A DNA stretch of 64,000 bases from positions 186,001 through 250,000 of the forward strand of contig LUGG01000032.1 of the NCBI GenBank assembly GCA_001683735.1, in the 5' to 3' direction. The first letter of the stretch is position 1. Each line of letters opens with the position of its first letter. Under the pieces are notes generated by a model, which worked only from the letters and a program-made list of their open reading frames with translations, was not told where the DNA came from and did not search any database. The translations under genes were made by a program, and so were the position numbers. Positions 1 to 11,746 of this stretch are shown in pieces. This DNA comes from Grifola frondosa (Eukaryota > Basidiomycota > Agaricomycetes > Polyporales > Grifolaceae).

Positions 1-1648
1 GACCGGCTGCCTACCGGTGGACGGCACCAGCGGCCCCAACCGAAGGGCCAAGAGACGGAGGGATACCTCGTCGTCCAGCTCTTGGATCGTCTGCTGCAGA
101 AGGACGCGCGGAAGCGGATAACTTTGGATCAGCTAAAGGTAACGGAAAATGTCCTCATTGTGCGGTATTTTCTCATGTGGTGATTATTGCTAGCGAGATC
201 CCTGGATCCTGCGCGGTATATCGAACCCACAGGAATGGCTGCGCGAGACAAAGCTCGACAGACAGGCCTCACTCGAGCCCACGGCGGATGAGACGCGCTT
301 TGCGCTGTCGTCGGTGGTATTCCGGTGGTCGCGCGGGCTCCACCGCATTTCGACACTCTTTGGCAGGGTCCGCCAGCAGCGCCGGCGCGCACCCACCGCC
401 GAAGATGACGAGTACAAGAACGTGGGCGTGCATTCGGCGCCAAACGAGGTGCAGCTATCGCGGCACCGCACGACAACGGGCGCGATACGGATCTCCGAAC
501 ATCACCCCTCGCGCGAGAAGGGCAAGCAGCGGGCGACACGCACGGAGATCGCGCGGCACAAGTCGACCACGGACATCATGCGCACCTCCAAGGGTTTCGA
601 GCCGTGGCAGCTGTGGGCTGGAGCCTCTGGTTCAGACACGGGTGCGGCGACGCTGCCGAGGAGGTCTGCATCTGGTAGGACGCCAGAGATCAGCCTGAAA
701 GTCCCGCCAAAGCCGTCCCGCACGAACTCTCCGCTTCCTTCGCCGATGAACGTCAGTCAGGCGACGACACCCAGCGCGGAGCACTCTGGACAGCAGTCTC
801 CTGAGGAGCGGCCGCGCAGTCGGATATCGCTGTCGTGGCTGTTTGGGAACTTGACTCCGCATCGCAATCGGCCGTCGTCCCACGGCCCGTCGCCGCAGGA
901 GGTGCGTGCAGCGGGGCTGGTCGTACACACGCAGCCACCGTCGCGCAGCAGCGAGGAGGCGTTTGGCGCGGGGAGCAAGGGCGCGTCGCGGCAGAGCAGC
1001 GGGAGCGGCCCGTTCTCGCTCGCGATGCGCGCGGCGAGCTGGGGCGAAGTTGCAGAGTACGCGCGGCCATCGGAGGACCTGACGAGCCTGTACTCGGGCG
1101 AGCGCGCGGAGGAGCAGCTCGACGAGGACACGCTGCTCCTCGGCGCGGGCGGTGTCGCGCAGAGCCCGCTGTCCTCGACGCCCAGCGCGCTTCTCAGCAC
1201 GGTGTCATCCGTCACCTCCCTCGGACCCCCGGCCAAGTCCGCCGCACTCGCCCTCCTGCACCGTGCAGAGAGTAACGAGGCCCCTATAGAGCCCGCGCCG
1301 GCGGAGGGGCGCGCGAGCCAGGGCCAGGCGCGGCTGCGCACGACGAGCCCGCTCGCGCAGGTGTCATACAGCCGCGACGGGCTTCGGCGGAGCACGTCGT
1401 ACGACTCGTGCGACGACGACTCGAGCTTCTTCGCGCCGCGCAGCGCACGACACTCCGCGGCGGGCTCGGTGGACCTGCAGCCGAGCACGAGCCAGATGTA
1501 CCAGGACGAGGATGAGGAGAGCGAGGATGACGACGAGGTGCACCTCGAGGTGCGCACGCGTCGCCCGTCTGTGTCAACGGACATTCCTCCCCCGCGCCGG
1601 TCGGAGAGCGCGCACAGCCAGCGAGAGCGTGCGATGATATGTATATAG
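1..1648 (+). CDS. Ser/Thr protein kinase, CAMKK/ELM type, C-terminal part (5' end outside window)
   Basis: Two exons are visible, 1-138 and 194-1648, joined by an intron at 139-193 (GTAACG...TGCTAG). Exon 1 and the start of exon 2 read as the end of a kinase catalytic domain: LLQKDARKRITLDQLK followed by RDPWILRGI and NPQEWLRET. This spacing of RITL..LK, a PW pair and a WLRET segment is typical of subdomain XI in CaMKK-like kinases, the fungal Sak1/Elm1 group that phosphorylates Snf1/AMPK or septin regulators. The ATP-binding and catalytic loops lie upstream of the window. After the kinase end come about 450 residues rich in Ser, Arg and Glu with no recognisable fold, including an acidic patch near residue 480 of the visible part. 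Codons are GC-rich compared with later genes. The substrate is inferred from family only. The stop codon is TAG at 1646-1648. Confidence 0.72.
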
Positions 1649-2107
1649 CGTGTCGGTGCGTATATCGCGGCGGAGGACATTGTTTACTGCGCAGCTCATA
1701 GAGACGGACAGGATATCTCCAGCACTAGAGCATCATCTCTCCCTCATCTCGCGTCGTCTGTATCTCGCATATTGATATCTTTTTTTGTCCTACTATCCGT
1801 AGTCAGATTCCCCATTTTCGTGTGTACGTACACCGCCTTTCTTTACCTTGATGGCAGACTGGATTAGAATTAGCCTGAGCGCCCACGGCGCCAGGAGCTC
1901 ATATTCGTGCTTGTTATACATGCCCGTACTATACAGCGGAGCCGAGTCCATACAACATGAAGCATTATAACATATCAGCAACGAGAAATGGTAATAAGGA
2001 GCGTACGTGCAAGGAGCGGACAGCGGATTATACATAGCCATCATGGATAATTATGGAGCAAGCAATGCACATATGCACACGGGTGGACAACATGAGGCGT
2101 GGGCACG
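1649..2107. other. Intergenic, convergent 3' ends
   Basis: This is the space between two convergent genes. It is AT-richer than the flanking coding sequence and holds only short chance open frames. I see no RNA gene or repeat in it. Confidence 0.5.
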
Positions 2108-5100
2108 TTAGGTCGGCCACCCTTGGAGCGTCCGCGCCGCGCCTCCTCCTAGACGGCCAAGGAAGCCCCAGACGGCAGTGCCGTCTCCAGGGAAGCCCTC
2201 CCCGGCCGCCTGGATGGAATTGAAGCTCGACCAGGCAGCGCGGTCATAGTACGTCGCCCCACCCGGAACCACGTACTGGGGCGCCATCGCCTGCCCCACG
2301 AGGAACGCGACCGCAGCGGAGACGCCGATGCAGAACAGGAACTGGCCATTCGGCATGAAGGACCCGCCGTCGGGGTCGCCGTACACGTACGTGTTGTAGA
2401 TGTTGTAGAAACGGCTTTTGCGCCCCGCGGGGGGGCGGTCGTCGCGCGGGGAGCGCGGGGAGGCCGGTCTTGGACGACTCCTCGACGATCTTGTCGATCG
2501 CTGTGCACTCGACGCCGAGCTCCTCCTTCAGCGCCTTCCAGTCCTCGAGGGCGTCCTCGGAGATGCCGCCTGCGACGGGTTCGATGGGCAGCTTGAGGCC
2601 CTTGTGCCATTTCTTCAGCGTCTCGTTCGCTACGCGGATCGCGAGCTCGTCTTGGTCCTGGCCTGCCACTTGGTTGTATGCGGGCGGCAGGTCGTGGGTG
2701 TGGGATGCAGGGACTCGTGGTGCGCCTTCGGCGTCGGCGGTAGGAGCGTTGAAGATGACGAGGCCAGGGTCTCGTCGTCATCCTCTGTGACGTGTGGTAT
2801 GGAGGATGTGGAAGGCTCAAGCTGTGGCTCGTCAGTCTGGACCTGCACGTTGACGGTGAGTACAGTCACAGGTTCCGGTGCGGGATCGGTCTCCGTTTGC
2901 GTCGACATGGTCATTACGTGCGGTATCTCCGTTTGGACGCTGAACGACGCTGTCAGAACCTTGGGTTCCGGATCGGTCTGCGCCATGGTTGACGATGTAA
3001 ACTCGGACAGCTCGTGCTGTGTCCCAGTGTCAGAGTACTCCTTCACTTCATCCACCTTCACAGTCTCGATCCTCTTTGCACGACTAGTAACCTTCTGTGG
3101 GTCCAAGCAATCCGGTCAGCGCTCAAATGACGACTCATGAGGACGTATTAAAGACGTACCCTCTTCGTGCGCGTAATGATGGTCTGTACGACGTCCTCAC
3201 CCTCTGTCTCTTCATCAGAAGACTCCGGCTCTAACTCCGCGCTGACCTGCGCTTCTTCTCCTCATTTGCACTCTCCCACCGCTGTCCTTCCTGCTGCATC
3301 TTGCTCATCAGCTCCGCGCCAAGACTCTTGCTCAGCGTCCCCTGCGCGCTCGCATTGCCCGACCCACCAGACTGGCTCAGGCCCGTCGCGCTGTTTCGCA
3401 ACTCGTCCATGTCGAAGCGCATCCGGTCAATAGTCTCCTTCAGCATCATGTTCTCCTGCTTTTGCTCGTCCAACGTCGCATGCGCCTGCTGGGCCATCGC
3501 GAGCTCGTTCTCCAAGAACGCAATCCGCTCCTCGAAGTTCAATTCCTCGCGCTGCCACTTCTGCGCCTCGATCGTTTGCAACGCCGTCGCTTCCTGATAC
3601 TCCTTGATCTCTAGGTCCCGTAGCCGAAGGGTATTGCGGTATCTTTCAGACTCGGCTACGATGTGCCGTGAGGAGCGCACATCACAGTAAGAAGAATGAA
3701 CTCACAGCATTGCTCCTGGTATTGTCTCTGCAAACTCTGGTATGATGAACGCGCGGTATCTAAGCTCTTCTGCAGCTTCGAGATCTCCGATTCTAAAGCA
3801 GATATTTGCGTCGACGCCTGACGCTGTACAGAATGTGAGCATAAAGGCCGCAAACGCCAACAGGAGCAGCATACCTCTTTCGAACGAAGCTCCTTCTCCT
3901 CCCGCTTCGTCGCGCTCAGTTCGGTCCGCGCCTCCTCCAACCTACTCTGCATGTCTTCCAGCTCCTGCTCGTGCTCTGCAAGCCGGTTGCTCATCGTCTG
4001 CTCTGCTTCGATCAGCTTCCGCCCAAGCTCCGTGTTCATTCGTTGCAATGCATCCAGACGCTCCTGAATGTCGAGCGAGACCGTCGATGACGCTGCCGAC
4101 CGGTCCATCACCAGTCCAAGCGTTGAGTCTTCTCCGTCCGAGTCAGATTCTGAATCAGAATCTGCGCTGCGAGGCATCGGCAGCGATGAAATGCGCTCCC
4201 GGAACAGCTCGTCTTCATCGAACGACGAATCCGAAGGCGGAGGCGACATCAGTCCTGTAGATGGTGGACGCGGCTCACGCTCTGGTGAGGACCCATAATG
4301 GTAGTCATCCACTGCACTGTCGAGAGCGGAGAACCGCGCCTGCGGCTGCGACTGTGCGCGCGAATGCGGACGCGAGAAGGACGCGCCAAAGGGGGAGAGC
4401 TGATGGACTTTCCGAGCGACGGTGAGTCAAAGGACATTCTTGGGCTCGTGGGGTTCGACGGGGCGCGGGAGCGACCGGGTGTGCGAGAAAACGCGCTTGG
4501 ACTTGAACTAACCGACTGTGAAAGTGTCAGGAAAGATCAAAGCAGGTAACCTACAAGGACACGAACCTCAGAATCACTCGAAGAACGGTTTTGTCCTGCG
4601 TCGCTCTTGCGCCTTGATGGAGGCGGACGACGCGTCCAGCTGGAGGGAGCGCTATTGTTAGCTAGAGGCGTGGATCTTTGTCTGCGGCTAGAGTCAAAGG
4701 GAGTTTTCGGTGGCACAGGAGGACCTCGAGATGACGATCTGTAGTAAGTCCCCACGGAGTCGCGACTTGATGAACGCGAGTGTCCCTCATACTCGCGGTC
4801 CTCCGTCCGTCCGCGATCATACATATCGACATCTTCTGGTGGAGGGGAGTCTTGAGGGCTATCGTGCGGGCTGAAGGTGGTTCGCATCGCGATGAACTGG
4901 AGTAGAACCTGCGGCGTCACTGCGAGACCGGGATTGCTCTCGATGAGCTGCGTGAGTTGGTCCTCCTCCTCCCGCGTCATGAGATCCACGGCGTCATGGT
5001 TCCGCGAGAACGTGCGCAGGACGTCGACGAGCGCGTCGGCGGGTATAACTGGCTCGCCGGAGTCATTGAGATGGGATTGCGGGTGATCTTGGAATATGTC

Positions 5101-5216
5101 GTTTAATTCTTGTTCGAGGTCGGCAATTGATTGTCGATTGCGTCCGTATGTTGACTGAAAGAAAACGTGAGACATGATTCGCAAAATCGAGAGGAAAAGA
5201 CAATCACCACGTCCAT
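2108..5216 (-). CDS. Coiled-coil protein with a single C-terminal membrane segment (KASH-like layout)
   Basis: I model six exons: 5208-5216, 4567-5154, 3875-4515, 3706-3823, 3160-3655 and 2108-3094. The introns are 50-65 nt with clean GT/AG ends. The protein starts MDVSTYGRNRQS and has a helical, EF-hand-like N-terminal stretch of about 90 residues. A long Ser/Pro-rich disordered part follows, then about 250 residues of coiled coil (LEEARTELSATKREEKELR and similar). Near the end is one hydrophobic segment (FLFCIGVSAAVAFLVG) followed by about 60 residues ending in GWPT. That layout resembles nuclear-envelope or spindle-pole KASH proteins such as fission yeast Kms1/Kms2, but I cannot show homology. 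The frame breaks at about 4391-4395, 3255, 2775 and in the G-run near 2419-2426. Three of these need one added base and the fourth one base fewer. The reading is strong; the function is not known. Confidence 0.6.
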
Positions 5217-6509
5217 GTCGAAAACATAGAATTTGTACAGGGAAATGGTTGGTAGGAAAGTGCGTATTGGCCACTTCCGCGTACTACATTGTTTACGTAA
5301 GCAGATACGCCATATTTATTCATTGCCTAAATAAGTAGGTCTCCGAACTTGGTCAGTCGAACAAAGGCTAGTAAACTAAGGTGATCATGAGCAGGCCGCA
5401 AAAAATCAATTTTAGAGAACTATATTGTATGCTACTGCAACCAATGGCTCGTCTATGTCATCGTTCTACTCACAAATCGAAGTGACTTCACCAGTCAAAG
5501 CCACTCGAGAAGTGGTGTCGCCACAGTTATACGCATTGTCCTCGACAAAAGCAATATGGAGCCTTACTTATGTTACATGAGTTTCTTTTATCGTATGTAT
5601 AAGACATGTATTTTGCATAACGCGGGTGGCTCCCCGCAAAATGGTCGTGGCATGATACCTTTGCTGCGGCGTGCGATGAACAAGTGGGATTATTTCCCCA
5701 CCCAAAGCTCACGACACGTATCATTCGCTCAGTGCCACATCGCAGGAATGATCGTCTTCCTTCCATTACAAGCTCAGCACATTTCTTTCTATGGAGCACG
5801 AGCTCACTTAACATTCATAGGACATCGAGCTTCCGACGACGTCGCATACCCTCAGACCCGCGGGACCTGAACTGGGGCAAGAAATGACCATGATCTCAAT
5901 CCCAGGACACTATGTGTGATGAGACATCTGCGACAGAACTGCGGGAAAACCTCTTTGAACATTCGCAGAACTGTCTGCCATGTATTCAGATGGCTGCGTA
6001 GCGGCGGAAATGAATGTGAAGGGTGAAAATCTTCCTCGTAGCTCTTTCTCTTCACGAGCATGCAGTGCGCTTCATGAGCAGAGTTCCACCCGTCAATAAT
6101 GATCCAGGCTTCGATAAACCGTGCCTCAGGCCTGTCTTCGATCGTCGACGCTCGAAGGGAGTTATCGCTGATCCGGCGGTGGACGAGCACCAATTGAGAT
6201 ACTTCAACAGATATGAGTGATATAGTCCGACGGAGCGACATTCCCAGAGAAACCGAAGTCACTCTGGGAATGGACGTCCTGGGCTATGAGCTACGAGAAC
6301 GCACCACAATCCATTAGTCCACATTGATATTCGGACAATGAAACAAGGCTCGATGGAAGAGGCCTAAGAAGTCAAGGAAGTCACAGAATCGTCCAAGCTG
6401 ATGACTCTGGGATCCACGTTAGGAACTCGTGTGTGCGAGGATGCCTCATGGGTCGAACTTAACATGCATTGAGGCATGTACCGTGCTATACAGCCCCCGC
6501 CAAGGCACG
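5217..6509. other. Intergenic region with one weak open frame
   Basis: No gene is recognised here. A 136-codon open frame on the minus strand (5852-6262) has no domain I know and overlaps a plus-strand frame of similar length, so I do not call it. The last 100 bases are the promoter side of the GTPase gene at 6600. Confidence 0.4.
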
Positions 6510-6512
6510 CAT

Positions 6513-6523
6513 GCATATATAAG
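6513..6523 (+). promoter_or_regulatory. TATA-like box of the first AIG1-like GTPase gene
   Basis: A CATATATAAG motif lies about 75-85 bases before the start codon at 6600. The paralogous gene at 24512 has a TATATATAG motif at almost the same distance, which supports a shared core promoter. Confidence 0.45.
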
Positions 6524-6599
6524 CTCACGTTACATTAAGAAGATAAACGAGTCGCTCACCTCACTCATCCTCTCCACTCTTTGTCGGCATAGCGCAGTC

Positions 6600-7720
6600 A
6601 TGAGCAATTTTGCTAATCAGGAAATGGCTCTGGTTGCGTAAGTACAATCTATAAATTGAGAAAGCAGGAATCAATGGTGCCTTTCAGCGTCATGGGCTTG
6701 ACTGGCTCGGGAAAAACAGAGGTTGCATTGCACACTGCCACAGTGAACTAGACCAACTCACTCAGTGATACAGTTCGTCAATCTTGTCAGTGGATCGAAT
6801 TTACCGGTCGGGGACGACCTAGAAGCTTGCACGAAGAAAGTCGCCTTGGCAAATCCGTGTCAAATATCAGGCAAAAGGGTCCTGCTCATCGATACCCCTG
6901 GCTTCGACGATACCGAGAAGGAACAAGTAGACGTGCTCCGCGAGATCGCAGCTTTCCTCAAGGAATCGTGAGCACTTCCGTACATATTATCCAATGCCCT
7001 CCGTAACCAAGCTCACGGTGTGATGCATAGATACGAAGGGGGAAGGAAGCTAACTGGCGTCATATACATGCAGCGCATCTCCGACAATCGCGTTAGCGGC
7101 ATCGCAAGGAAGAGCTTCCGCTTGTTCAGCAAGATATGCGGCGACGACGCCATGAAGAACGTGGTGATCGTCACGAATATGTGGGAAGAAGTTCCCCTGC
7201 AGCGTGGTCAAAGGCGGGAGCATGAGCTCGCCACGAAGAGCATCTTCTTCAAGGATGCCCTCGATCACGGCGCACGTATGCTTCGCCACCACAACACCAT
7301 CGAGTCGCGCACGCCATTATCTGCAAGGTTCTGGAGAATACTCCTGAGGTCCTAGAGATGCAGCACGACATGGTTGATGATCATAAAGAACCTGGAGACA
7401 CGGCGGCAGGGAAGGAACTGCGAAGTGAACTGGAAGAGACGGTGCAAAGACAGAGGAAAGAAATTGAGGAGCTTCAGGAAGAGATACAGTATTTGAAGGG
7501 GAAGTCGGCGAAGGATGCAGAGTTACATCGGCAGGAGATAAACGCACTCAGAGACACATGCGCAAGCTTGAATGCGCAGGTAGCGAGGGTCGAGGAGCAG
7601 AACAAGAAGTTGCAATCCAAAATCGACAAGCTCGAATCAGGAAAAATTTTGGACCGGATTCTTCGGTTGGGATCTGCACTGCTTACGGGCGCGGCAGTAA
7701 AAGCTCTTGGAGGGAAATAG
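6600..7720 (+). CDS. AIG1/GIMAP-like P-loop GTPase, copy A
   Basis: There are four exons: 6600-6647 (approximate end), 6688-6721, 6774-6967 and 7031-7720. The short first exon reads MSNFANQEMALVA. The P-loop is GLTGSGKT, with E in the place after it where the paralogue has T. LLIDTPGFDDT supplies the DxxG (G3) motif. Residues YEGGRKLTG, RISDN and VIVTNMW follow in the pattern of a GTPase family common in mushrooms. The canonical NKxD (G4) box is not visible; TNMW stands at that place. The C-terminal third is a coiled coil ending in a short hydrophobic tail (LGSALLTGAAVKALGGK), perhaps for membrane contact. The frame breaks near 7305, where one added base restores the alignment with the paralogue at 24512. 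The cellular role is unknown; animal GIMAPs act in immune cells, and such a role here would be speculation. Confidence 0.75.
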
Positions 7721-8048
7721 GCATTTCGTGGATAGCATAGCGCACCGTTTGTATCATCGTCGGCTAATTCTACAACATAATGATATAGGGATATCATTTT
7801 GCCCGGAAAGATACCATTCAAAATACTGGCTGAAGCACACAAGCTTTGACAAGAGTACGATAGGGATCAAGTAGGGCAGATCAGAGTTGGACGTTGGAAA
7901 AGAGTGTGGCACAGATGGTACAGACGCGTGATGGCTGGTCACACTATGTCACACCGCGCCTCACCCGACGCGTCTCGTATAGCAGCGTCTAGCAGCTCTA
8001 TCAAGTTGTAACTACGTCGTTATTTCAGCTCCGAACCTGCGAGTCTAT
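7721..8048. other. Intergenic
   Basis: Short AT-leaning spacer between two genes on the same strand. I see no RNA gene or repeat. Confidence 0.5.
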
Positions 8049-9994
8049 ATGAGCGTGAATCTTGACTTGCTAATCATTTTCACAAGCTGGGCCCATGTCT
8101 CCCTCGCACCTTATACCAAAGTCGAGGAAAGTTTCAACCTGCATGCTGTCCACGACCTCTTGATGTATGGGCTTGACCCAAATGCCCTCGAGAACGTACG
8201 TAGCCCCTCGTAAATTACTTGACTTACTTGTAGACTTTGTCTCTGAAGCAAGTATGATCACTTCATTTTCCCCGGCGCCGTACCTCGAACCTTTGTCGGA
8301 AGCATAGCTTTAGCCTCGTTGTCCTATCCCATCATCCAGGTTGCGTCTCTGTTGGAATTCGTGTCTGACAAGGCCGACCTTCAAGTTATTGGTTCGTCAG
8401 TCTTATCTCTGCTGCCAATACACATGTCATCTTTGTTGCAGTTCGTCTGGTGCTCGCTACGTTGAACGCTATAGGCTTCTGTCTCTTGAGACGCGCTGTC
8501 TCTCGCCGCTTTGGCCGTCCCACTAGTGTCTTCTTCGTTCTGCTGACTTGCACGCAATTTCATTTGCCATTCTGGATGGGGAGGACCCTACCAAATATGT
8601 TTGCTCTCTTTCCTGGTGCGTCTTCCTCTGCGTATGCAGTTACCTGAAAATCATACCGTATCTCAGTCAACCTTGCGATGTACTTCCTGTTGAACCGCGG
8701 GTCAAATTCTAATCGACCATCTAAATCCAGTGTGCATTCGGCGATCGCCCTGCTCACGTTCACTGCGGTGGTATTTCGGTCAGAAGTGTTATTGCTCTTG
8801 GGCCCTGTTGTTCTGCAGTCCTTGCTATGCTACCATACCACGCTGGCCAAGGTTCTTCAAATGGGATTACTAAGTTTCTTGAGCTCTGTGGGTGTGTCGT
8901 CAAAATCGGGACTCATTGTCATAGCTTGTACTGAAATAGCCATTTGCCACACATGAAGCAATGACTCTGATGCTTGACTCATACTTGTGGCAAAGATGGC
9001 CACTCTGGCCGGAGTTCTACGGCCTATATTTCAACGTCATCCTGGGCAAAAGTTCCGATTGGGGTGTATGCCTTTTTACTTGAGTTCATGGACACATAAT
9101 TCATACTTTTGTAGGTTTCGCCATTCTACATCTACTTCACTTCTTTCCTCCCAAAACTGTTGTTGTCCTCCCTTCCCCTTTCTCTTATCGGAGCACTGCT
9201 TGACCCTCGCGTGCGCGCCCTCCTCGTCCAGCGATCGCATTCCTGGCGCTCATCAGTGGTTTGGGACACAAAGAATGGCGCTTCGTGGTTTACGTTGTTC
9301 CACTGTTCAACATTGCTGCCGCCCGCGGTGCGGCGTGGATGTGCGTCTTCCCTAGTTTATGTCGCGTCGAAATCTCATAGGATGCATCACACAGGACGAA
9401 CCGAAGAAAAGGCACGCTGTTTGGTCGACTCTGTATAGTGGTTGTTGCCGGTTTGCTTATGTGCAACTGCACCGTGACATACCTCCTTGCACGCGCGTCG
9501 ATTGCGAATACCCAGGGGGTGCTGCGCTTTCCGCGTTCAACCACATATACGCTGGACAGGACACTGGTGCGCTTCCTGCGCTGGTTCTCATTATTCTAGG
9601 TCGGCTGATATACCCCAAAGTTCACGTTCACATTTCGAATCTAGCTGCGCAGACCGGTGCATCGCTCTTCCTGCACACGCATGCTCCGCCATACCTTCCC
9701 GGCCTGCCCATGCCGCAGGCGCGGAACTGGACATACGACAAAACGGAGCACCTCTCGCCAAAGGCACTGACTGCCGATCCCATGATCACGCATGTGATCG
9801 CTGAATCCGCATCCGCGTTTCCTGCGCGCCAGTGGGCTGTGGTGGGCGCTGTGGATGGGTTCGACGGTTGGAGGCTGAATCGCGACGTGGCCTCAGGGTT
9901 CAAAATGGGCTTGATGGAGGGTCTCAAAGGCGTTGGACGGGTGTTGGAGATGGTAAGGAGCGAGAAATTGTTTATACTTGAAAGAAAGGGATAA
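8049..9994 (+). CDS. ALG12: Dolichyl-P-Man:Man7GlcNAc2-PP-dolichol alpha-1,6-mannosyltransferase
   Basis: ALG12 adds the eighth mannose to the lipid-linked oligosaccharide in the ER lumen, before transfer to proteins (N-glycosylation; family GT22). I model eight exons: 8049-8195, 8253-8391, 8442-8615, 8667-8891, 8959-9065, 9115-9340, 9395-9566 and 9621-9994. Family hallmarks are present in order: YTKVEESFN and YDHFIFPGAVPRTF at the N-termin end (luminal catalytic loop), FHLPFWMGRTLPN, a series of hydrophobic membrane helices, and HKEWRF at exon 6. The C-terminal part reads VHVHISNLAAQTG and FPARQWAVVGAVDG. The frame breaks at the CC of 9228-9229 and in the G-run at 9515-9519; one added base heals each. 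Because the gene is a conserved single-copy one, these are probably sequence errors. Confidence 0.9.
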
Positions 9995-10664
9995 GATTTA
10001 CGTCGCGCCTTCCATTTTCTTCGCTGCAAGCTGACATATATTTGGTACGGTTTCTTGTGAGGCTAGTTACGGATGACAGGGATTTGTCGTCAATACCATC
10101 GCTGTCATGAATTATTCTGCGTTGCCCAAATTTGATTTGATTTGTAGCCGTGAGGACGAAAACTCATCACGGAGCTTATGAAGATGATGAATACCTCCGT
10201 CCAAAACTTTGTAGTACGCAGCAGCTTTCCAGAAAATGGCTTCGGCTGAACCAATTGTTCAAGCTTAAGCTCGAAGGAGTGGCATGAATCGAAACGACGC
10301 TTCAGGTTAGTGTCTGAAAACAGCAGCTCATAAGTCGTCCTAATACCATCTTTGGACAATCCGCGTTTAGAAGATGCGTCTATACCTGACGGTATATTCC
10401 TCCCATCATCGTGCATTGTGTCTGTTCATAGTAACACAAGGTATCCTATCACAGAACAAGCGTCTTACGACTGCAGCGAGCAGCGGATGCTACTTGAAAA
10501 AAAAATGGATCGATGTCCTGGATCAACAATCATTTATGAACATGTGCATAATCTCCACAAAACACATCTGATGACACGACCGCGGTTTGAGGAGCGTGCC
10601 AGCCCCCGAAATGCCTACACTGTAACGCAGCTCTCTCGCCTAGATCCATAATGCCCTGCGAGGT
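9995..10664. other. Intergenic with an unassigned minus-strand open frame
   Basis: A 103-codon open frame at 10105-10416 (minus) has no recognisable domain, and I do not call it a gene. Nothing else is seen. Confidence 0.4.
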
Positions 10665-11229
10665 TTAGGTCGACAGTCCTGAAACACTCGACCTCCAATC
10701 ATCCACAGAATCCCTCAAACCTTTCTCCAGTTCGCGGACGTCACCAATAACTTGAGATGTTTCCTCACGTTCTCCATGCTGAGTACGGTACGGGATCACC
10801 AGAATCCAACGCGCTTTCCCGTGCCCGTTTTTTCTCGGCTTTCCAAATCTCCCGCGACGCTTTCCAATTGTCCAACCAACTCCTTCGGCTCGAGATTGTC
10901 TCTGGCCAAATCTGCAGGACTATGCAAATCGTTTTCACGTGCATCATCGTTTGATATCCTCGATCGCTTGGAAGCTGCGTTGGAAGGTGTCGGAGGTTCC
11001 AGCAAGCTCATGAGAGCCTGCAAGAACATACTCTCATCTTGCAACAATTCCGATTCCGGTAGTTGCAGGGGAAGATGTGTGAGTAACTGCTTGAAGTGGT
11101 TGCAAATACAACGAAGACGTACGTTAGTCGACTATTTGGGGACGTTGAAGATACATAACACATCGTAGAGTTTCTTCGTCTCATCGCAAGGATACCTCTG
11201 TTGATTATTTTGCACAGTTCGAAGTCCGG
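10665..11229 (-). pseudogene. Decayed copy of the PD-(D/E)XK-like gene at 17886, catalytic core deleted
   Basis: Read on the minus strand, this matches the intact gene at 17886-19290 at both ends only. The N-terminal part matches (PCDETKKLYDVLCIF, then LPESELLQDES after an intron), and so does the C-terminal part (NLEPKEL, LDNWKASREIWKAEKKRARE, ENVRKHLKLLVTSA, RDSVDDWRS). The middle, which in the intact copy carries the EYKK motif, is missing. A TAG stands where the intact copy has TGG after VPK, and the frame shifts at two further places. A coding gene with sequence errors is less likely because the central domain is absent. Confidence 0.7.
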
Positions 11230-11746
11230 ATATCTGCTCGCTAATCTGAAAGAGGTGTTGGTGTGAAGCTCAGCCGCCTGTAACGCGACATTAATCTGAC
11301 GAGCTCTGACGGTAACAGCACCCGGGGACTCTCCGAAGCTGCTAATTGACAGCTATAAGGTCAAATAGTTGCTTCGCGAAATTAAAGTAGGAGCATGGTA
11401 AGTATACGTACCCAAGAGAATTCATCCCCAAATTACTCGCCAAAACGTATACGGTAACTTCGGGTCTTAAAGAAATAACCCCGGGCAATTAGAGCACTGA
11501 AGTGGCTTCCTAGGCTTGCATATATCTCAACCAACTTGGGGTGGTCGGAATTTGTAATATTAGCACCTTGAGGCGGTAAATTGTGGTGACGATAAGTGCA
11601 TACACGTTGCAAATCGTAGATTTGCGTTTTGAAGGTACTTAGCCATCTCAATTCGCAAACCGCTAAGAGCTACATTGATGTACAAATTCTTGTGAAATTT
11701 CCCTGTGGCACCAGAGTACACAGCGAGCAGAAGCCGCCGCTTAGCT
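11230..11746. other. Spacer between the decayed gene and the oxygenase gene
   Basis: No supported gene. A 72-codon minus-strand frame at 11433-11651 has no recognisable domain. Confidence 0.4.

Noticed and set aside
757..1680. Open frame of 307 codons on the minus strand opposite the kinase gene
   Set aside because: It is a shadow of the GC-rich coding strand; the plus strand has kinase motifs and a clean splice join.
4249..4440. An extra intron to explain the frame change in the coiled-coil gene
   Set aside because: The only GT/AG pairs that fit are about 24-31 nt or would delete likely coding sequence. A missing C in the C-run explains it more simply.
5852..6262. Minus-strand open frame of 136 codons
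   Set aside because: No domain, no clear splice sites and a competing frame on the other strand; too weak to call.
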